Shown: positions 17,775 through 26,016 of the stretch, piece by piece | Layout of the letters: each line of letters begins with the position of its first letter | How positions within the stretch are numbered: the first letter of the stretch is position 1 | DNA from: Bryobacterales bacterium | GTDB lineage: Bacteria > Acidobacteriota > Terriglobia > Bryobacterales > Bryobacteraceae | Assembly (NCBI GenBank): GCA_003135055.1 | Contig: PLDF01000361.1 | Span: 1 to 64,000, forward strand | Direction: 5' to 3' | DNA: 64,000 nt | The notes under the pieces: generated by a model | The model's input: only the letters and a program-made list of their open reading frames with translations | Told to the model about the DNA's origin: nothing | Database searches by the model: none | Made by a program: the position numbers and the translations under genes

Positions 17775-18113
17775 TCACTCGTCCAGCTTGAAGATCCGCT
17801 CCATCAGGATCCACTTCTCGCCCGCCTTGGCCTGCGGCAGCGGGCGCTGAAGCTTCCACATCAATCGCTCCCACTCCTGCACCTTAGGGTTGTCGCGGTC
17901 GGTCTCGAACTTCGCGTCGAACGAGAATCGGTCGCTCACTTCCATGATCATGAACAGGCGCGTGCCAAGAAGGTATATCTCCATGTCTTCGATACCGGAA
18001 TCGCGGATGCTCCGAGTAACCTCCGGCCAGACATGCTCATGATGGCGACGGTATTCGGCGATCAGTTGCGGATCGTCTTGTAAGTCGAGTGCGAGACAGT
18101 AGCGGCGGCTCAT
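17775..18113 (-). CDS. L-rhamnose/L-fucose mutarotase (RhaM-like)
   Basis: A 112-residue mutarotase of the RhaM/DUF718 family, a small dimeric alpha/beta-barrel that interconverts sugar anomers. Visible hallmarks are LALDLQDDPQLIAEYRRHHE, HVWPEVTRSIRDSGIEDMEIYLLG, RLFMIMEV and WERLMWKLQRPLP. The His, Tyr and Trp positions in these segments are those used for sugar binding in the family. Its ATG overlaps the FucP stop by four bases (ATGA), so it is the last gene of the fucose operon. The context favours L-fucose as the sugar rather than rhamnose. Confidence 0.88.
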   Translation of the reverse strand: MSRRYCLALDLQDDPQLIAEYRRHHEHVWPEVTRSIRDSGIEDMEIYLLGTRLFMIMEVSDRFSFDAKFETDRDNPKVQEWERLMWKLQRPLPQAKAGEKWILMERIFKLDE

Positions 18114-19372
18114 GCGATTTCAGCGGCGGGATGAGATCCCTGGTGCGATCCTCTCGCCGCGAAGTACCAGATATAGAGATAGCAGAACAAGGGCACGGCA
18201 AACGCCGTCCGGATGCTGGTCAAATCCGATACATAGCCCATGAGAGCCGGAAAGACCGCGCCGCCGATGATCGCCATCACCAGCAGCGAGGAACCGAGCT
18301 TGGTGTACTGCCCGAGGCCCTTAATGCCCAGCGCGAAAATAGTGGGAAACATGATCGAGTGGAAGAAACCGATCATTACCAGGCCCCAGATGGGCAGCGT
18401 TCCCGACGCCACCAGCGCGAGACACGCGCATAAGAAAGCGCCCCCGGCAAAAAGACTCAGCAGCCGCGACGGCTGGATGTATTTCATCAGGAAAGATCCG
18501 GCGAAACGTCCGATCATGAATCCGATCCAGTGATACTTCAGGTAGTCGGCGGCAACCTTGTCCGAAGTGCCCGGCGTCAGGTATTCGGCGAAGCGGATAA
18601 TGAAACTCCCCACGCCCACCTGGGCGCCCACATAGGCGAATTGCGCGATGACTCCCTTCGCTAAGTGGGGATGACGCCAGGCATCCGCCAGTTTGGGGTG
18701 CGCGCCGCCTTCCTCTTTCACCTCACGCTCGGTCTCCGGAAGGCGTGTGAGAAGTATCAGCACGGCCACCAGCAGAAATACTCCGGCGATTACCACATAC
18801 GGCCCGATCACGGTCTTCACTTCATCCGCGGCGGCCGCTCCGGCCGCTGTGTTAGTGAGGATGAACGCCGCTCCGATATACGGCGTCACCACCGCTCCCA
18901 CCGAGTTGAACGATTGCGCCAGGTTAAGCCGGCGCTCCGAGCTTTCCGGCGGGCCGAGAATGGTCACATAGGGATTCGCCGCCACTTCCAGAAAGCTCTG
19001 TCCACAGGCCATCACGAACAGGGCAAACAGGAAGAAGACATACAACAGCGAGCTCGCCGCGGGGATAAACAGCAGCGCGCCCGTGGCGCAGATTACGAGG
19101 CCGGTGAGGATTCCCTTCTTGTAACCGATGCGCTCCATCAACCAGCCGGCGGGCAGCGCCGCCAGGAAATAGCCGCCGAAGAACGCCGCCTGAATCAGCG
19201 ACGATTGCAGATCGGTCAGCTGGAACGCCTTCTTGAAGTGGGGAATCAGAATGTCGTTCAGGTTGACGCCGAACGCCCACAGGAAAAACAGGCTGGTGAT
19301 GAGCACCAGCGGCAGCAGGTACTGGCGCTCGGTGAGCGGAATACTGCGGCCGGTCTTCGAGGTGGTTGTCAT
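18110..19372 (-). CDS. fucP: L-fucose:H+ symporter FucP (MFS)
   Basis: A 420-residue major-facilitator permease with 12 hydrophobic segments. It closely fits FucP: FFLWAFGVNLNDILIPHFKK (helix 1, with the Asn/Asp proton and sugar site), GYFLAALPAGWLMERIGYKKG, ACGQSFLEVAANPYVTILGP and the half-two helix FMIGRFAGSFLMKYIQPSR. It would carry L-fucose across the inner membrane with a proton. It lies between the fucose dehydrogenase-like gene and the mutarotase. Just before its start is a tandem array of start-codon-like repeats (19370-19433), which may affect its translation. Confidence 0.92.
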   Translation of the reverse strand: MTTTSKTGRSIPLTERQYLLPLVLITSLFFLWAFGVNLNDILIPHFKKAFQLTDLQSSLIQAAFFGGYFLAALPAGWLMERIGYKKGILTGLVICATGALLFIPAASSLLYVFFLFALFVMACGQSFLEVAANPYVTILGPPESSERRLNLAQSFNSVGAVVTPYIGAAFILTNTAAGAAAADEVKTVIGPYVVIAGVFLLVAVLILLTRLPETEREVKEEGGAHPKLADAWRHPHLAKGVIAQFAYVGAQVGVGSFIIRFAEYLTPGTSDKVAADYLKYHWIGFMIGRFAGSFLMKYIQPSRLLSLFAGGAFLCACLALVASGTLPIWGLVMIGFFHSIMFPTIFALGIKGLGQYTKLGSSLLVMAIIGGAVFPALMGYVSDLTSIRTAFAVPLFCYLYIWYFAARGSHQGSHPAAEIA

Positions 19373-19433
19373 GTTAGGTCGCGGTTGTCATGGCTAGGTC
19401 GCAGTCGTCATGGCCAAGTCGCCGTTGTCATGG
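19370..19433 (-). repeat. Tandem copies of the fucP start region forming mini-ORFs
   Basis: On the minus strand, units of 20, 20 and 19 bases repeat the start of fucP. They yield ATGs at 19431, 19411 and 19391 before the fucP ATG at 19372. They encode MTTATWP-stop, MTTAT-stop and MTTAT-stop, while fucP itself starts MTTTSK. Each mini-ORF stops 0-2 bases from the next ATG, and the first ATG is 2 bases after the upstream dehydrogenase stop. The arrangement suits chained termination and reinitiation into fucP, but could be neutral slippage. Confidence 0.75.
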
Positions 19434-20216
19434 TCAGGTCAGCGAGCGGTCCAGGTGTACATAGCCGCCGTCCACGTAGATATGCTGGCCGGTGGTGTGG
19501 CCCGATTGGCTGGAAATCAGGAAGAGCGCCGCGGCTGCGATCTCTTCCGGCGTGGTCATGCGTTTACCAAGCGGGATGCGTGAAAGAATCTCGTTCAACT
19601 TGTCCTCGGGGTTGTCGAACCCGGCAAGCCAGTTCCGGTACATGGGCGTCATCACCTCCGCCGGCAGCACGGCGTTCACGCGAATCTCGTAGGGTAGCAG
19701 CTCCACCGCCCATTCGCGAGTCAGCGAGAGGATGGCGCCTTTCGAAGAAGCGTAACCCGAAGTTCCGCCTTGCCCGGTAACCGCCGTTTTCGACCCGATA
19801 TTCACAATGGCGCCTTGCGTCTTCTTCAGCGCTGGAAGCGCATAGTGGGCCATGTTGTAATAGTGCAGCAGATTGCGCTCGATCGACGCCAGGAATTCGG
19901 CCGGGCTCCCACTCTCCAATCCCACGCGGTCGTTGACGCCCGCATTGTTCACCAGCGCGTCCAGACGGCCGAAACGGTCGAGCGTCTCTTCCACCACGCG
20001 TTTGCAACTCTGCGCCGCCACCAGATCCACCACGATAGCGAGCGCCGCGCCCCCGCCGGCGCGCACGTCCTCTTCCAGCCGGCGCGCCGCTTCCCCGCAG
20101 CGGTCCACAATCACCGGGATGGCGCCCTCGCGCGCGGCGGAATTCACGATGGCGGCGCCAATGCCGCTGGCCCCGCCGGTGATCACTACCACCTTATCTT
20201 TGAGTTGTAAGTCCAT
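19434..20216 (-). CDS. SDR oxidoreductase, probable L-fucose dehydrogenase
   Basis: A 260-residue short-chain dehydrogenase. VVITGGASGIGAAIV is the NAD(P) site near the N-terminus, DALVNNAGVND follows strand 4, and the catalytic group is in NIGSKTAVTGQGGTSGYASSK split as a Ser strand and Y-x-x-x-K. The C-terminus HTTGQHIYVDGGYVHLD is typical of sugar-oxidising SDRs. By position in the operon it should oxidise L-fucose to the lactone, but exchange of roles with the other SDR (21084-21872) is possible. Nine bases separate it from the lactonase gene upstream. Confidence 0.85.
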   Translation of the reverse strand: MDLQLKDKVVVITGGASGIGAAIVNSAAREGAIPVIVDRCGEAARRLEEDVRAGGGAALAIVVDLVAAQSCKRVVEETLDRFGRLDALVNNAGVNDRVGLESGSPAEFLASIERNLLHYYNMAHYALPALKKTQGAIVNIGSKTAVTGQGGTSGYASSKGAILSLTREWAVELLPYEIRVNAVLPAEVMTPMYRNWLAGFDNPEDKLNEILSRIPLGKRMTTPEEIAAAALFLISSQSGHTTGQHIYVDGGYVHLDRSLT

Positions 20217-20225
20217 GACGTACTT

Positions 20226-21080
20226 TTAGACCGTAAAAACGCGCGGCGGTCTCGTCAAAAACTTTGGCCTGCTCCGCTTCCGGGCGGCCGCGAAATCCGC
20301 CGCCAGTTCCTTAACCCGATCATACGACGCCGCCAGCAGGCACACCGGCCAATCCGAGCCGAACATCAGGCGGGCCGCTCCAAATGCATCGAACGCGATT
20401 CGCAGATACGGCTCCAAAAGCTCCGTACTCCAATTATTCCAATCGGCATCGGCGATCAAGCCGGAGAGCTTGCAGAATACATTGGGATCGACCGCGATGG
20501 CGCGCAGGTTCCGCTCCCGGCTTTCGATTGCACCGGCCGCGATTTGATCTGCCGCGATTTCGCCAGCCGCGATTTCGCCGGCCGCGATAGCTGGCTTGGC
20601 AATGTGGTCCACTACGAACGGCTGGTCCGGGAATCTCTCCACGAATTCCACCGCGGCCGGCAATTGTCGCGCGCCCTCGCGCAGCCGCGAGATGCCGCGG
20701 CAAAACTCGTCGCGCAGCGGGAAGCGGTCGTCCGGCTCCCCCTGCACGATGTGGCGGAAGCCGCGCAATTCTTCGAGTTGCGAGAAGTATTCCCGGCGCT
20801 CCGGAAGATTCCGCGCGCGCAGGTCCACCCAGCCGGCCACTCCGGCGATGCAGGGGTCGCGGTCCGCCCGGTTTTCGTTACAGAAGCCGAGCGGGAAAGT
20901 CGTCTCGTCTTCCGATTGATCGATCTGCACGGCCACGGTGGCATCGATACCGTTCGCGCTCAGCTCCGGCGCCGGATGCTCCAGCGGAAAGTCGCGCTGC
21001 AGCACGCGCATCCGATTGGCGATCCACGAATCGCGGACAGCATCGTAGCGCCAGAAGTGTCGATGAGAATCGATCTGCAT
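20226..21080 (-). pseudogene. L-fuconolactonase-like amidohydrolase with 3' frameshift
   Basis: An amidohydrolase-2 lactonase: IDSHRHFWRYD near the N-terminus (metal His pair), EELRGFRHIVQ, FVVDHIAKP and LMFGSDWPVCLL are the family landmarks. The frame ends abnormally as ARKRSRPKFLTRPPRVFTV. One base out of phase the same DNA reads PEAEQAKVFDETAARFYGL, the expected C-terminus. So one base is missing (or two extra) near 20280-20288. The repaired frame would stop at 20194, overlapping the next gene by 23 bases. An unusual insert, AIAAGEIAAGEIAADQIAAG, comes from 15-base DNA repeats near 20525-20590. The product may be misfolded, or the shift a sequence error. Confidence 0.8.
20525..20590 (-). 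repeat. 15-bp imperfect repeats inside the lactonase gene
   Basis: About four imperfect copies of a 15-base unit, on the plus strand close to GCCGCGATTTCGCCG. They add the peptide pattern IAAGE / IAADQ / IAAGA between the conserved HIAKP strand and the next helix. Confidence 0.7.
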
Positions 21081-21083
21081 CCG

Positions 21084-21872
21084 TCAACCTCGAAGGTTGA
21101 TGAAACCGCCGTCAAGGGGATAGTCGCAGCCGGTGATAAAGGATGCGGCGTCCGAGCACAGATAGAGCGCCAGCATGGCTACCTCTTCCGGTTTGCCCAT
21201 GCGGCCAATGGGCTGCGCGGCGGAAAGAACTTTGTACATCTCTTCCTCGCGGCCCGGGTAAGTGTTGCGCAGGTAACCGTCCACGAACGGCGTATGCACC
21301 CGCGCCGGGGAAATGCAATTGCAGCGGATGTTGTGGTGCAGAAAATCGCGCGCCACCGAGTAGGTCATGGCGATGACGGCGCCCTTGCTGGTGGAATAGG
21401 CGAAACGGTCGGCGAGGCCGCACGATCCGGAAATCGACGCCATATTCAGAATCACGCCGCCGCCGGACGCCTTCATGTGCCCCACCACGGCCTTGGTGGC
21501 GTAGAAGTAGCTGTTGACGTTGATGCGCATGACGCGGTCGAAATCGGCCGCCGAAGTAGTTTCGACGGTGCCGATATGGGCCGTGCCGACATTGTTCACC
21601 AGGATATCGATGCGGCCCTGCGCGATCAGCGAGCCGAGCGCTTGACTGGCCCCGGCTTCATCCGCGAGGTCGCAGGCATGCGCCGAGGCATGGCCGCCCG
21701 CGGAGACGATTCCCTGCGCGGCAGCTTCCGCGCGCTCGCCGCTGAGATCTAAAATACGGATGGAAGCGCCGGCCGCCGCGAAGGTCTGCGCGATGGCCAA
21801 TCCGATGCCACTTGCGCCTCCCGTAACGACAGCCGTCTTGCCATCCAGCCGCAGAGTGGGTGATTGGGTCAT
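21084..21872 (-). CDS. SDR oxidoreductase, probable 2-keto-3-deoxy-L-fuconate dehydrogenase
   Basis: A 262-residue short-chain dehydrogenase. AVVTGGASGIGLAIAQ binds NAD, NNVGTAHIG follows strand 4, and AYSTSKGAVIAM carries the catalytic Tyr/Lys. The stretch IRCNCISPARVHTPFVDGYL, with the cysteine and PARVHTPF, matches what I recall for 2-keto-3-deoxy-L-fuconate dehydrogenases of the non-phosphorylating fucose route. It is the first gene of the operon; its stop lies 3 bases before the lactonase start. A candidate operator lies upstream at 21927-21947. Confidence 0.85.
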   Translation of the reverse strand: MTQSPTLRLDGKTAVVTGGASGIGLAIAQTFAAAGASIRILDLSGERAEAAAQGIVSAGGHASAHACDLADEAGASQALGSLIAQGRIDILVNNVGTAHIGTVETTSAADFDRVMRINVNSYFYATKAVVGHMKASGGGVILNMASISGSCGLADRFAYSTSKGAVIAMTYSVARDFLHHNIRCNCISPARVHTPFVDGYLRNTYPGREEEMYKVLSAAQPIGRMGKPEEVAMLALYLCSDAASFITGCDYPLDGGFINLRG

Positions 21873-21926
21873 GGAATGGAAGTGTTAGCAGTATAGTTTG
21901 CGGCTACAAACGCTGTCAAGCCGTAC

Positions 21927-21947
21927 TTTATCGTAAAAGACGATGAA
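21927..21947. promoter_or_regulatory. Candidate operator upstream of the fucose operon
   Basis: Inverted repeat TTTATCGT-AAAAG-ACGATGAA, 7 of 8 positions paired, 55 bases before the first ATG. The AT-rich, symmetric form fits a GntR or LacI-type site. No regulator gene lies adjacent. Confidence 0.4.
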
Positions 21948-22277
21948 TTAAAGCTGTCCAGGTTTGGATTGCATAACAGCCGCGTTTCACCGGCCGGCGC
22001 CGCGCCGCTACGTGGCGCTGCAAGCGTGAGTTTGGCAGGCGGAAGCGCCTCCCCACCGCGCGGCAGCGTGGGACAGACGCTTGTCTCGAAAATAGCCGCA
22101 CAAACGCGCAGCGCTAGGCCGCCGAGACCCGAAGTTCCGTTAGGTTCACCCCTGGGGCCAGCGCTCCCAAGGCGCGCAAGTTTCGTCTGTCAACCCGGCG
22201 ATCTCACCCAGCGATCTCACCAAATCTATCGACGAAGGCTGAAGCCGCAGAAATTCGTCTTGAAAAACCTTGACAAG

Positions 22278-22425
22278 TCATCGCCCGACTACCTCGGCGC
22301 CAGTTTCGCCGCCCTCGCCGATCCCAACTGGCGCGCGCTCCTGACGCGTCCCGCCTCGGGCGAAACTTCGTTTACGGAACTGGCTGAGCCATTCGAAGGG
22401 TCGGGCCGCCGACCTGCTCAAGGTC
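22278..22425 (+). pseudogene. Relic of an ArsR-family regulator
   Basis: The frame reads LGASFAALADPNWRALLTRP then ASGETSFTELAEPFEGSG, which matches the first helices of ArsR winged-helix repressors (ATFAALADPTRRAIL, GE-x-SVTELAEPF). The recognition helix and the rest are missing and the frame decays. The remainder of 21873-22570 holds no other gene I recognise. Confidence 0.6.
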
Positions 22426-22570
22426 TGGCGGGGCATTATCTTCCTCACGCGCATTTTGCGCGCGACTGACGAAAATCCGAACCGGCGTGGCCGACAAAGC
22501 CTATGTCAAATCAAAGCGGCCGGCAAGCGCTCTGGCCAATGGGTCCTGAAAACGAAGTTGCATCCGCGTT

Positions 22571-24532
22571 TCACGGTAATGCGTAAACGTACAAGCGGCC
22601 GGGGACGCTGGGGCGGACATAGTGAACGCTTCCGCTGGCCATGACAGCGACGTATTGCTTGCCGTTCCTGCCTTCGAAAGTAATCGGCGTCGATTGGGCG
22701 TCGGTGGCGAGATTCGCTACCCAAAGCTCTTTGCCCGTGCGGGAATCGAAGGCGCGGAAACGGGCGTCCACCGTTGCGGCGATGAAAACCAGGCCGCCGG
22801 CGGTTACGATGGATCCGCCCATGTTCGGCGTGCCCGTCTTCGGAACGCCTTTGGCGTCGAGCTCCTCGAACGAGCCCAGCGGCACGCGCCACGCGATATC
22901 GCCGGTGTTGGCATTCACGGCCGTCAGCTCGCCCCAGGGCGGTTGCTGGCAGGGCCAGTTCTTCTCGCCGTCCCAGAACAGGTTTCCCTCGCCAAGACTC
23001 AGAGATTTGTCGTCGGGTCCAACGCGCTGAAATCGCGTTCCATCCGGGCTTTTCACCAGTTTGTTGAAGTTGCCGACGCTCTGCGTGTTGACGAACAGGT
23101 AACCCAGATGCGGATCGAACGACATGCCGCCCCAGTTTCCGCCGCCGATCCATGCGGGGAAGATCACGCGCAGCTTTGGGCCGTATAGCGCGTAAGGTCC
23201 GCCGGTGAGCGCGCCGCCTTCCTGCGCCAGAAGCGCTTTGCAATAGCTCTCATGCTCGGGCGTGACGGTTGCGATCTCGCCGGGGCTGAAGCTGTTGCGC
23301 GCCAGCGGCGGCGGCTTCAGTGGAAACGGCTGTGTGGGCCATGGCTCATCGCCGCCCCCGGGAAAAGGATTGTCCAATGCAACCGGCCGCTCCTCCACGC
23401 CATAGATGGGCTTTCCCGTTATTCGGTCCAGAATAAACAGGAGCCCCTGTTTGGTGATCTGGGCAACCGCGGGAATCTGTTTTCCGTTTCGCCGGATATT
23501 GCACAGCAGCGGCGGCGCTTCCAGATCGTAATCCCAGTTGTCGTGGTGCGTTGTCTGGTAATACCACTTCAGCTTGCCCGTCGCGGCGTCGAGCGCGAGA
23601 AGCGACGATCCGTAGAGATTCGAGCCCTTGCGGTCCGCGCCGTAAAAGTCGGTGGTCGGCGTGCCGACTGGGACGAATAACATGCCGCGTTCCGTATCGG
23701 CCGTAATGAAGCCCCAGGCGTTGGCGCCGGAACGGTCGACCCACTGGTCGCCCTCCCATGCTTCGTGGTTGGGCTCGCCGGGCCGGGGGATGGTGTGAAA
23801 AGTCCAGGCCAGCTTTCCCGTGCGTATATCCCAGGCCCGGACGTCTCCCGCGGGCCCGAGGCTGGGCGCTTCCTGAACATGCGAACCGGTAATGACGAGA
23901 TTCTTGTAGAGCGTGGGTGGCGACGAAAGGCCGTAAAAGCTGTTTGGGAACTTATCGGCGACTCCCGGCCGCAGGCTGACCATACCCTCGTCGCCGAATC
24001 CGGGAACGGGATGGCCGGTTTTGGCATTGAGAGAAATCAGCCATCCATCGGCAGTGCCGAAGACGATTCGCGGGGGCGACTGCCGGTCTCCCGGCCAGTA
24101 GGCAATGCCGCGCATCCCCGGAGTGTGCTGACTCTCGTACTCCCACAACTTCTTTCCGGTCTCCGGTTCGAGCGCGACCACGCGGTTGTAGGCCGTAGAC
24201 ATATAAAGGACGCCGCCAACCAATAGGGGGCTGGTAGAGGATCGCCGGGCACGAGGCCGGCCGCTGCCGGGACCTCGGGCGGGCATGTCACCTCTAGCGG
24301 CCGCGTCACCCCTGCCGGGCACGGGACCTCTGGCGGGTGCGGGAGGGACGGTAGCCTCGGTATCGTAACTCCAGGCAAGCTGTAGCTTCGATACGTTCCC
24401 GGCATCGATCTGCTTCAGCGGGGAATAGCGCATTCCGCCGGGATCGTGGCCGTAGACAGGCCAATCCGTTTGGCCCCGCAGCGTGGGTAAGCAACACGTA
24501 ACCGTCAGGGCTAGAAAGAAAGGAAACCGCAT
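22571..24532 (-). CDS. PQQ-dependent dehydrogenase-like quinoprotein
   Basis: A secreted eight-bladed propeller of the membrane glucose / alcohol dehydrogenase type, 653 residues. I chose the ATG at 24532, 22 codons inside the longest frame, because it opens a signal peptide (MRFPFFLALTVTCCLPTLRG). Landmarks are DWPVYGHDPGGMRYSPLKQI, LQLAWSYDTEA, WEYESQHTPGMRGIAYWPGD, HHDNWDYDLEAPPLL and GGLVFIAATVDARFRAFDSR. An Ala/Arg/Gly/Pro-rich insert near residues 75-115 (ARGPVPGRGDAAARGDM) is unusual and could be a flexible loop. The substrate is probably a sugar or alcohol oxidised in the periplasm. It lies next to, but divergent in function from, the fucose operon. Confidence 0.88.
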   Translation of the reverse strand: MRFPFFLALTVTCCLPTLRGQTDWPVYGHDPGGMRYSPLKQIDAGNVSKLQLAWSYDTEATVPPAPARGPVPGRGDAAARGDMPARGPGSGRPRARRSSTSPLLVGGVLYMSTAYNRVVALEPETGKKLWEYESQHTPGMRGIAYWPGDRQSPPRIVFGTADGWLISLNAKTGHPVPGFGDEGMVSLRPGVADKFPNSFYGLSSPPTLYKNLVITGSHVQEAPSLGPAGDVRAWDIRTGKLAWTFHTIPRPGEPNHEAWEGDQWVDRSGANAWGFITADTERGMLFVPVGTPTTDFYGADRKGSNLYGSSLLALDAATGKLKWYYQTTHHDNWDYDLEAPPLLCNIRRNGKQIPAVAQITKQGLLFILDRITGKPIYGVEERPVALDNPFPGGGDEPWPTQPFPLKPPPLARNSFSPGEIATVTPEHESYCKALLAQEGGALTGGPYALYGPKLRVIFPAWIGGGNWGGMSFDPHLGYLFVNTQSVGNFNKLVKSPDGTRFQRVGPDDKSLSLGEGNLFWDGEKNWPCQQPPWGELTAVNANTGDIAWRVPLGSFEELDAKGVPKTGTPNMGGSIVTAGGLVFIAATVDARFRAFDSRTGKELWVANLATDAQSTPITFEGRNGKQYVAVMASGSVHYVRPSVPGRLYVYALP

Positions 24533-24768
24533 ATCGAGATATTTCGTTGCGCAATATGCAGCCGTCTTTGCGTCAATTAGCAGGATGCTATCAGGCAAGC
24601 CGGATAGAAGTCAAGGGCGGTTTTGATGCGTGTCAAGGCGGTTTTGATACGGCGGTTTTGACTTGCCGGTTTTTTCGAGACGAAGGGCGCTGCTCGTGCC
24701 AAGGCAGGCGCGCATCCGCGCCTCTTTGCGATACCAGTTCGCGACCGGCTTGGGGTGGCTGGCGAGGG

Positions 24769-25476
24769 TTACGCCTTGCGCTTGCGCCGGTAAGCCGCGA
24801 TGCCCGCGGCGCCCAGGGCCAGCAGAAGAATCGATGCGGGCTCAGGCGTTCCCTCCCCGGCGCTCACGCTGGCGCCGGACGTGTCCAGCGCGAAACTATC
24901 CAGAGTGACGCTGAAATTCGGATGCACTACAATGTTGGCCCAGCCATACTCCGGCGTTGAGCCTTGGAGGACTTCAAGACCCAGGTATCCCGAGACATCG
25001 CCGGAGGTCGAATTGAAATGTCCGAAATGTCCGCTGAAGGCGCTGTGCGAAGAGAGATGCACCGACTGTTCGGCCAGGGTGCCCAAAAAAGAGTTGAAAG
25101 CGCGCGCAGGACCGACAGAAGCCCCAAAAGGGAGACGCGCGGCGGAGGAAGCTTGCGACGAATCGGGGAAATCCACCGCTGAAAGCGCGAATCCTCGGCG
25201 ACTGCCGGCATTGAGCAAGGATCCTTCAAAAACCTTGATGCGCGCAAGATCTCCATTAGCCAGGATGAGCTCGTAATCTCCGATGGCTGGGCTGGTATCG
25301 ATACTCCCCGAAAGCGCATTGAAGTAGATAGGGTTGCCGGTGGAGTCGGTCACGCTGGGCCCAAGATAGCTGATGATGCTCGCGCCGGCGGCTTGGGGAG
25401 CGGCAACGGCGGCTAGCGCGATAGACATGGTTCCGTATGTTGCGAGCCGCTTTTCGAACGGGGACTGCACTTTCAT
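24769..25476 (-). CDS. PEP-CTERM sorting-signal protein
   Basis: A 235-residue exported protein. N-terminal signal region (IALAAVAAPQAAGAS) and a C-terminal PEP-CTERM tripartite signal: TPEPAS, hydrophobic helix ILLLALGAAGIAA, then YRRKRKA. Such signals direct proteins to exosortase for cell-surface anchoring, often with exopolysaccharide genes. The middle is serine/glycine-rich and beta-like with no catalytic motif. Exosortase is not in the window. Probably a surface or matrix structural protein. Confidence 0.88.
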   Translation of the reverse strand: MKVQSPFEKRLATYGTMSIALAAVAAPQAAGASIISYLGPSVTDSTGNPIYFNALSGSIDTSPAIGDYELILANGDLARIKVFEGSLLNAGSRRGFALSAVDFPDSSQASSAARLPFGASVGPARAFNSFLGTLAEQSVHLSSHSAFSGHFGHFNSTSGDVSGYLGLEVLQGSTPEYGWANIVVHPNFSVTLDSFALDTSGASVSAGEGTPEPASILLLALGAAGIAAYRRKRKA

Positions 25477-26016
25477 ACTGTTAGTTTAACTTTAAGATCC
25501 GGCTAAGTCACCAGAGACTGGCACTTACAAGGTGACAAACTGTACCGTAGTACGAGTGATGGTGTTCAGCCCCTCTCTCGCCCCCAAACTGGAATGTCCT
25601 ATTCTCGACAAACCGAAACGTAGGGCTGGCAGCGCTCAGGCCTGAGAGATGTTACGAAGGAAACCAATAGCGGCGCAAGCCCGGACCGATATGGCCGTGA
25701 AGAAGGCGAAGAAGAAGCTTGATTGCCCGGAAGGGGCAATAGAGGAACTGGGGGTCGGTGAAATGAAAGACACGTTACGACGGAGAAAACCAAACCCTCC
25801 GGAACGGGCGGCATTGAGATCGGTTTGACTGGGGGTTGGCGCCATAAGCCGCGGAGCCAGCCCCGCCGCATCGGCTTTGGATCTTCCCCGGGAGCGCGAC
25901 TTCCCGGAGAATCGAATCCACACTACCACTGCCACTCCAACCGGCCAGCCAAAACCGGACATCTCTATTTGGCGTTGACACCGTCGCGCCGTTGATGTTT
26001 TCGCCTGGGCCGATCG
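25477..26016. other. Spacer between PEP-CTERM and propeller genes
   Basis: About 540 bases without a supported gene. Minus-strand frames here are serine-rich with no family pattern. Confidence 0.5.

Noticed and set aside
19370-19433. Reading the fucP-upstream repeats as a normal leader peptide attenuator
   Set aside because: The mini-ORFs lack codons for a regulating amino acid and no terminator/antiterminator pair is visible; a simple reinitiation chain fits better.
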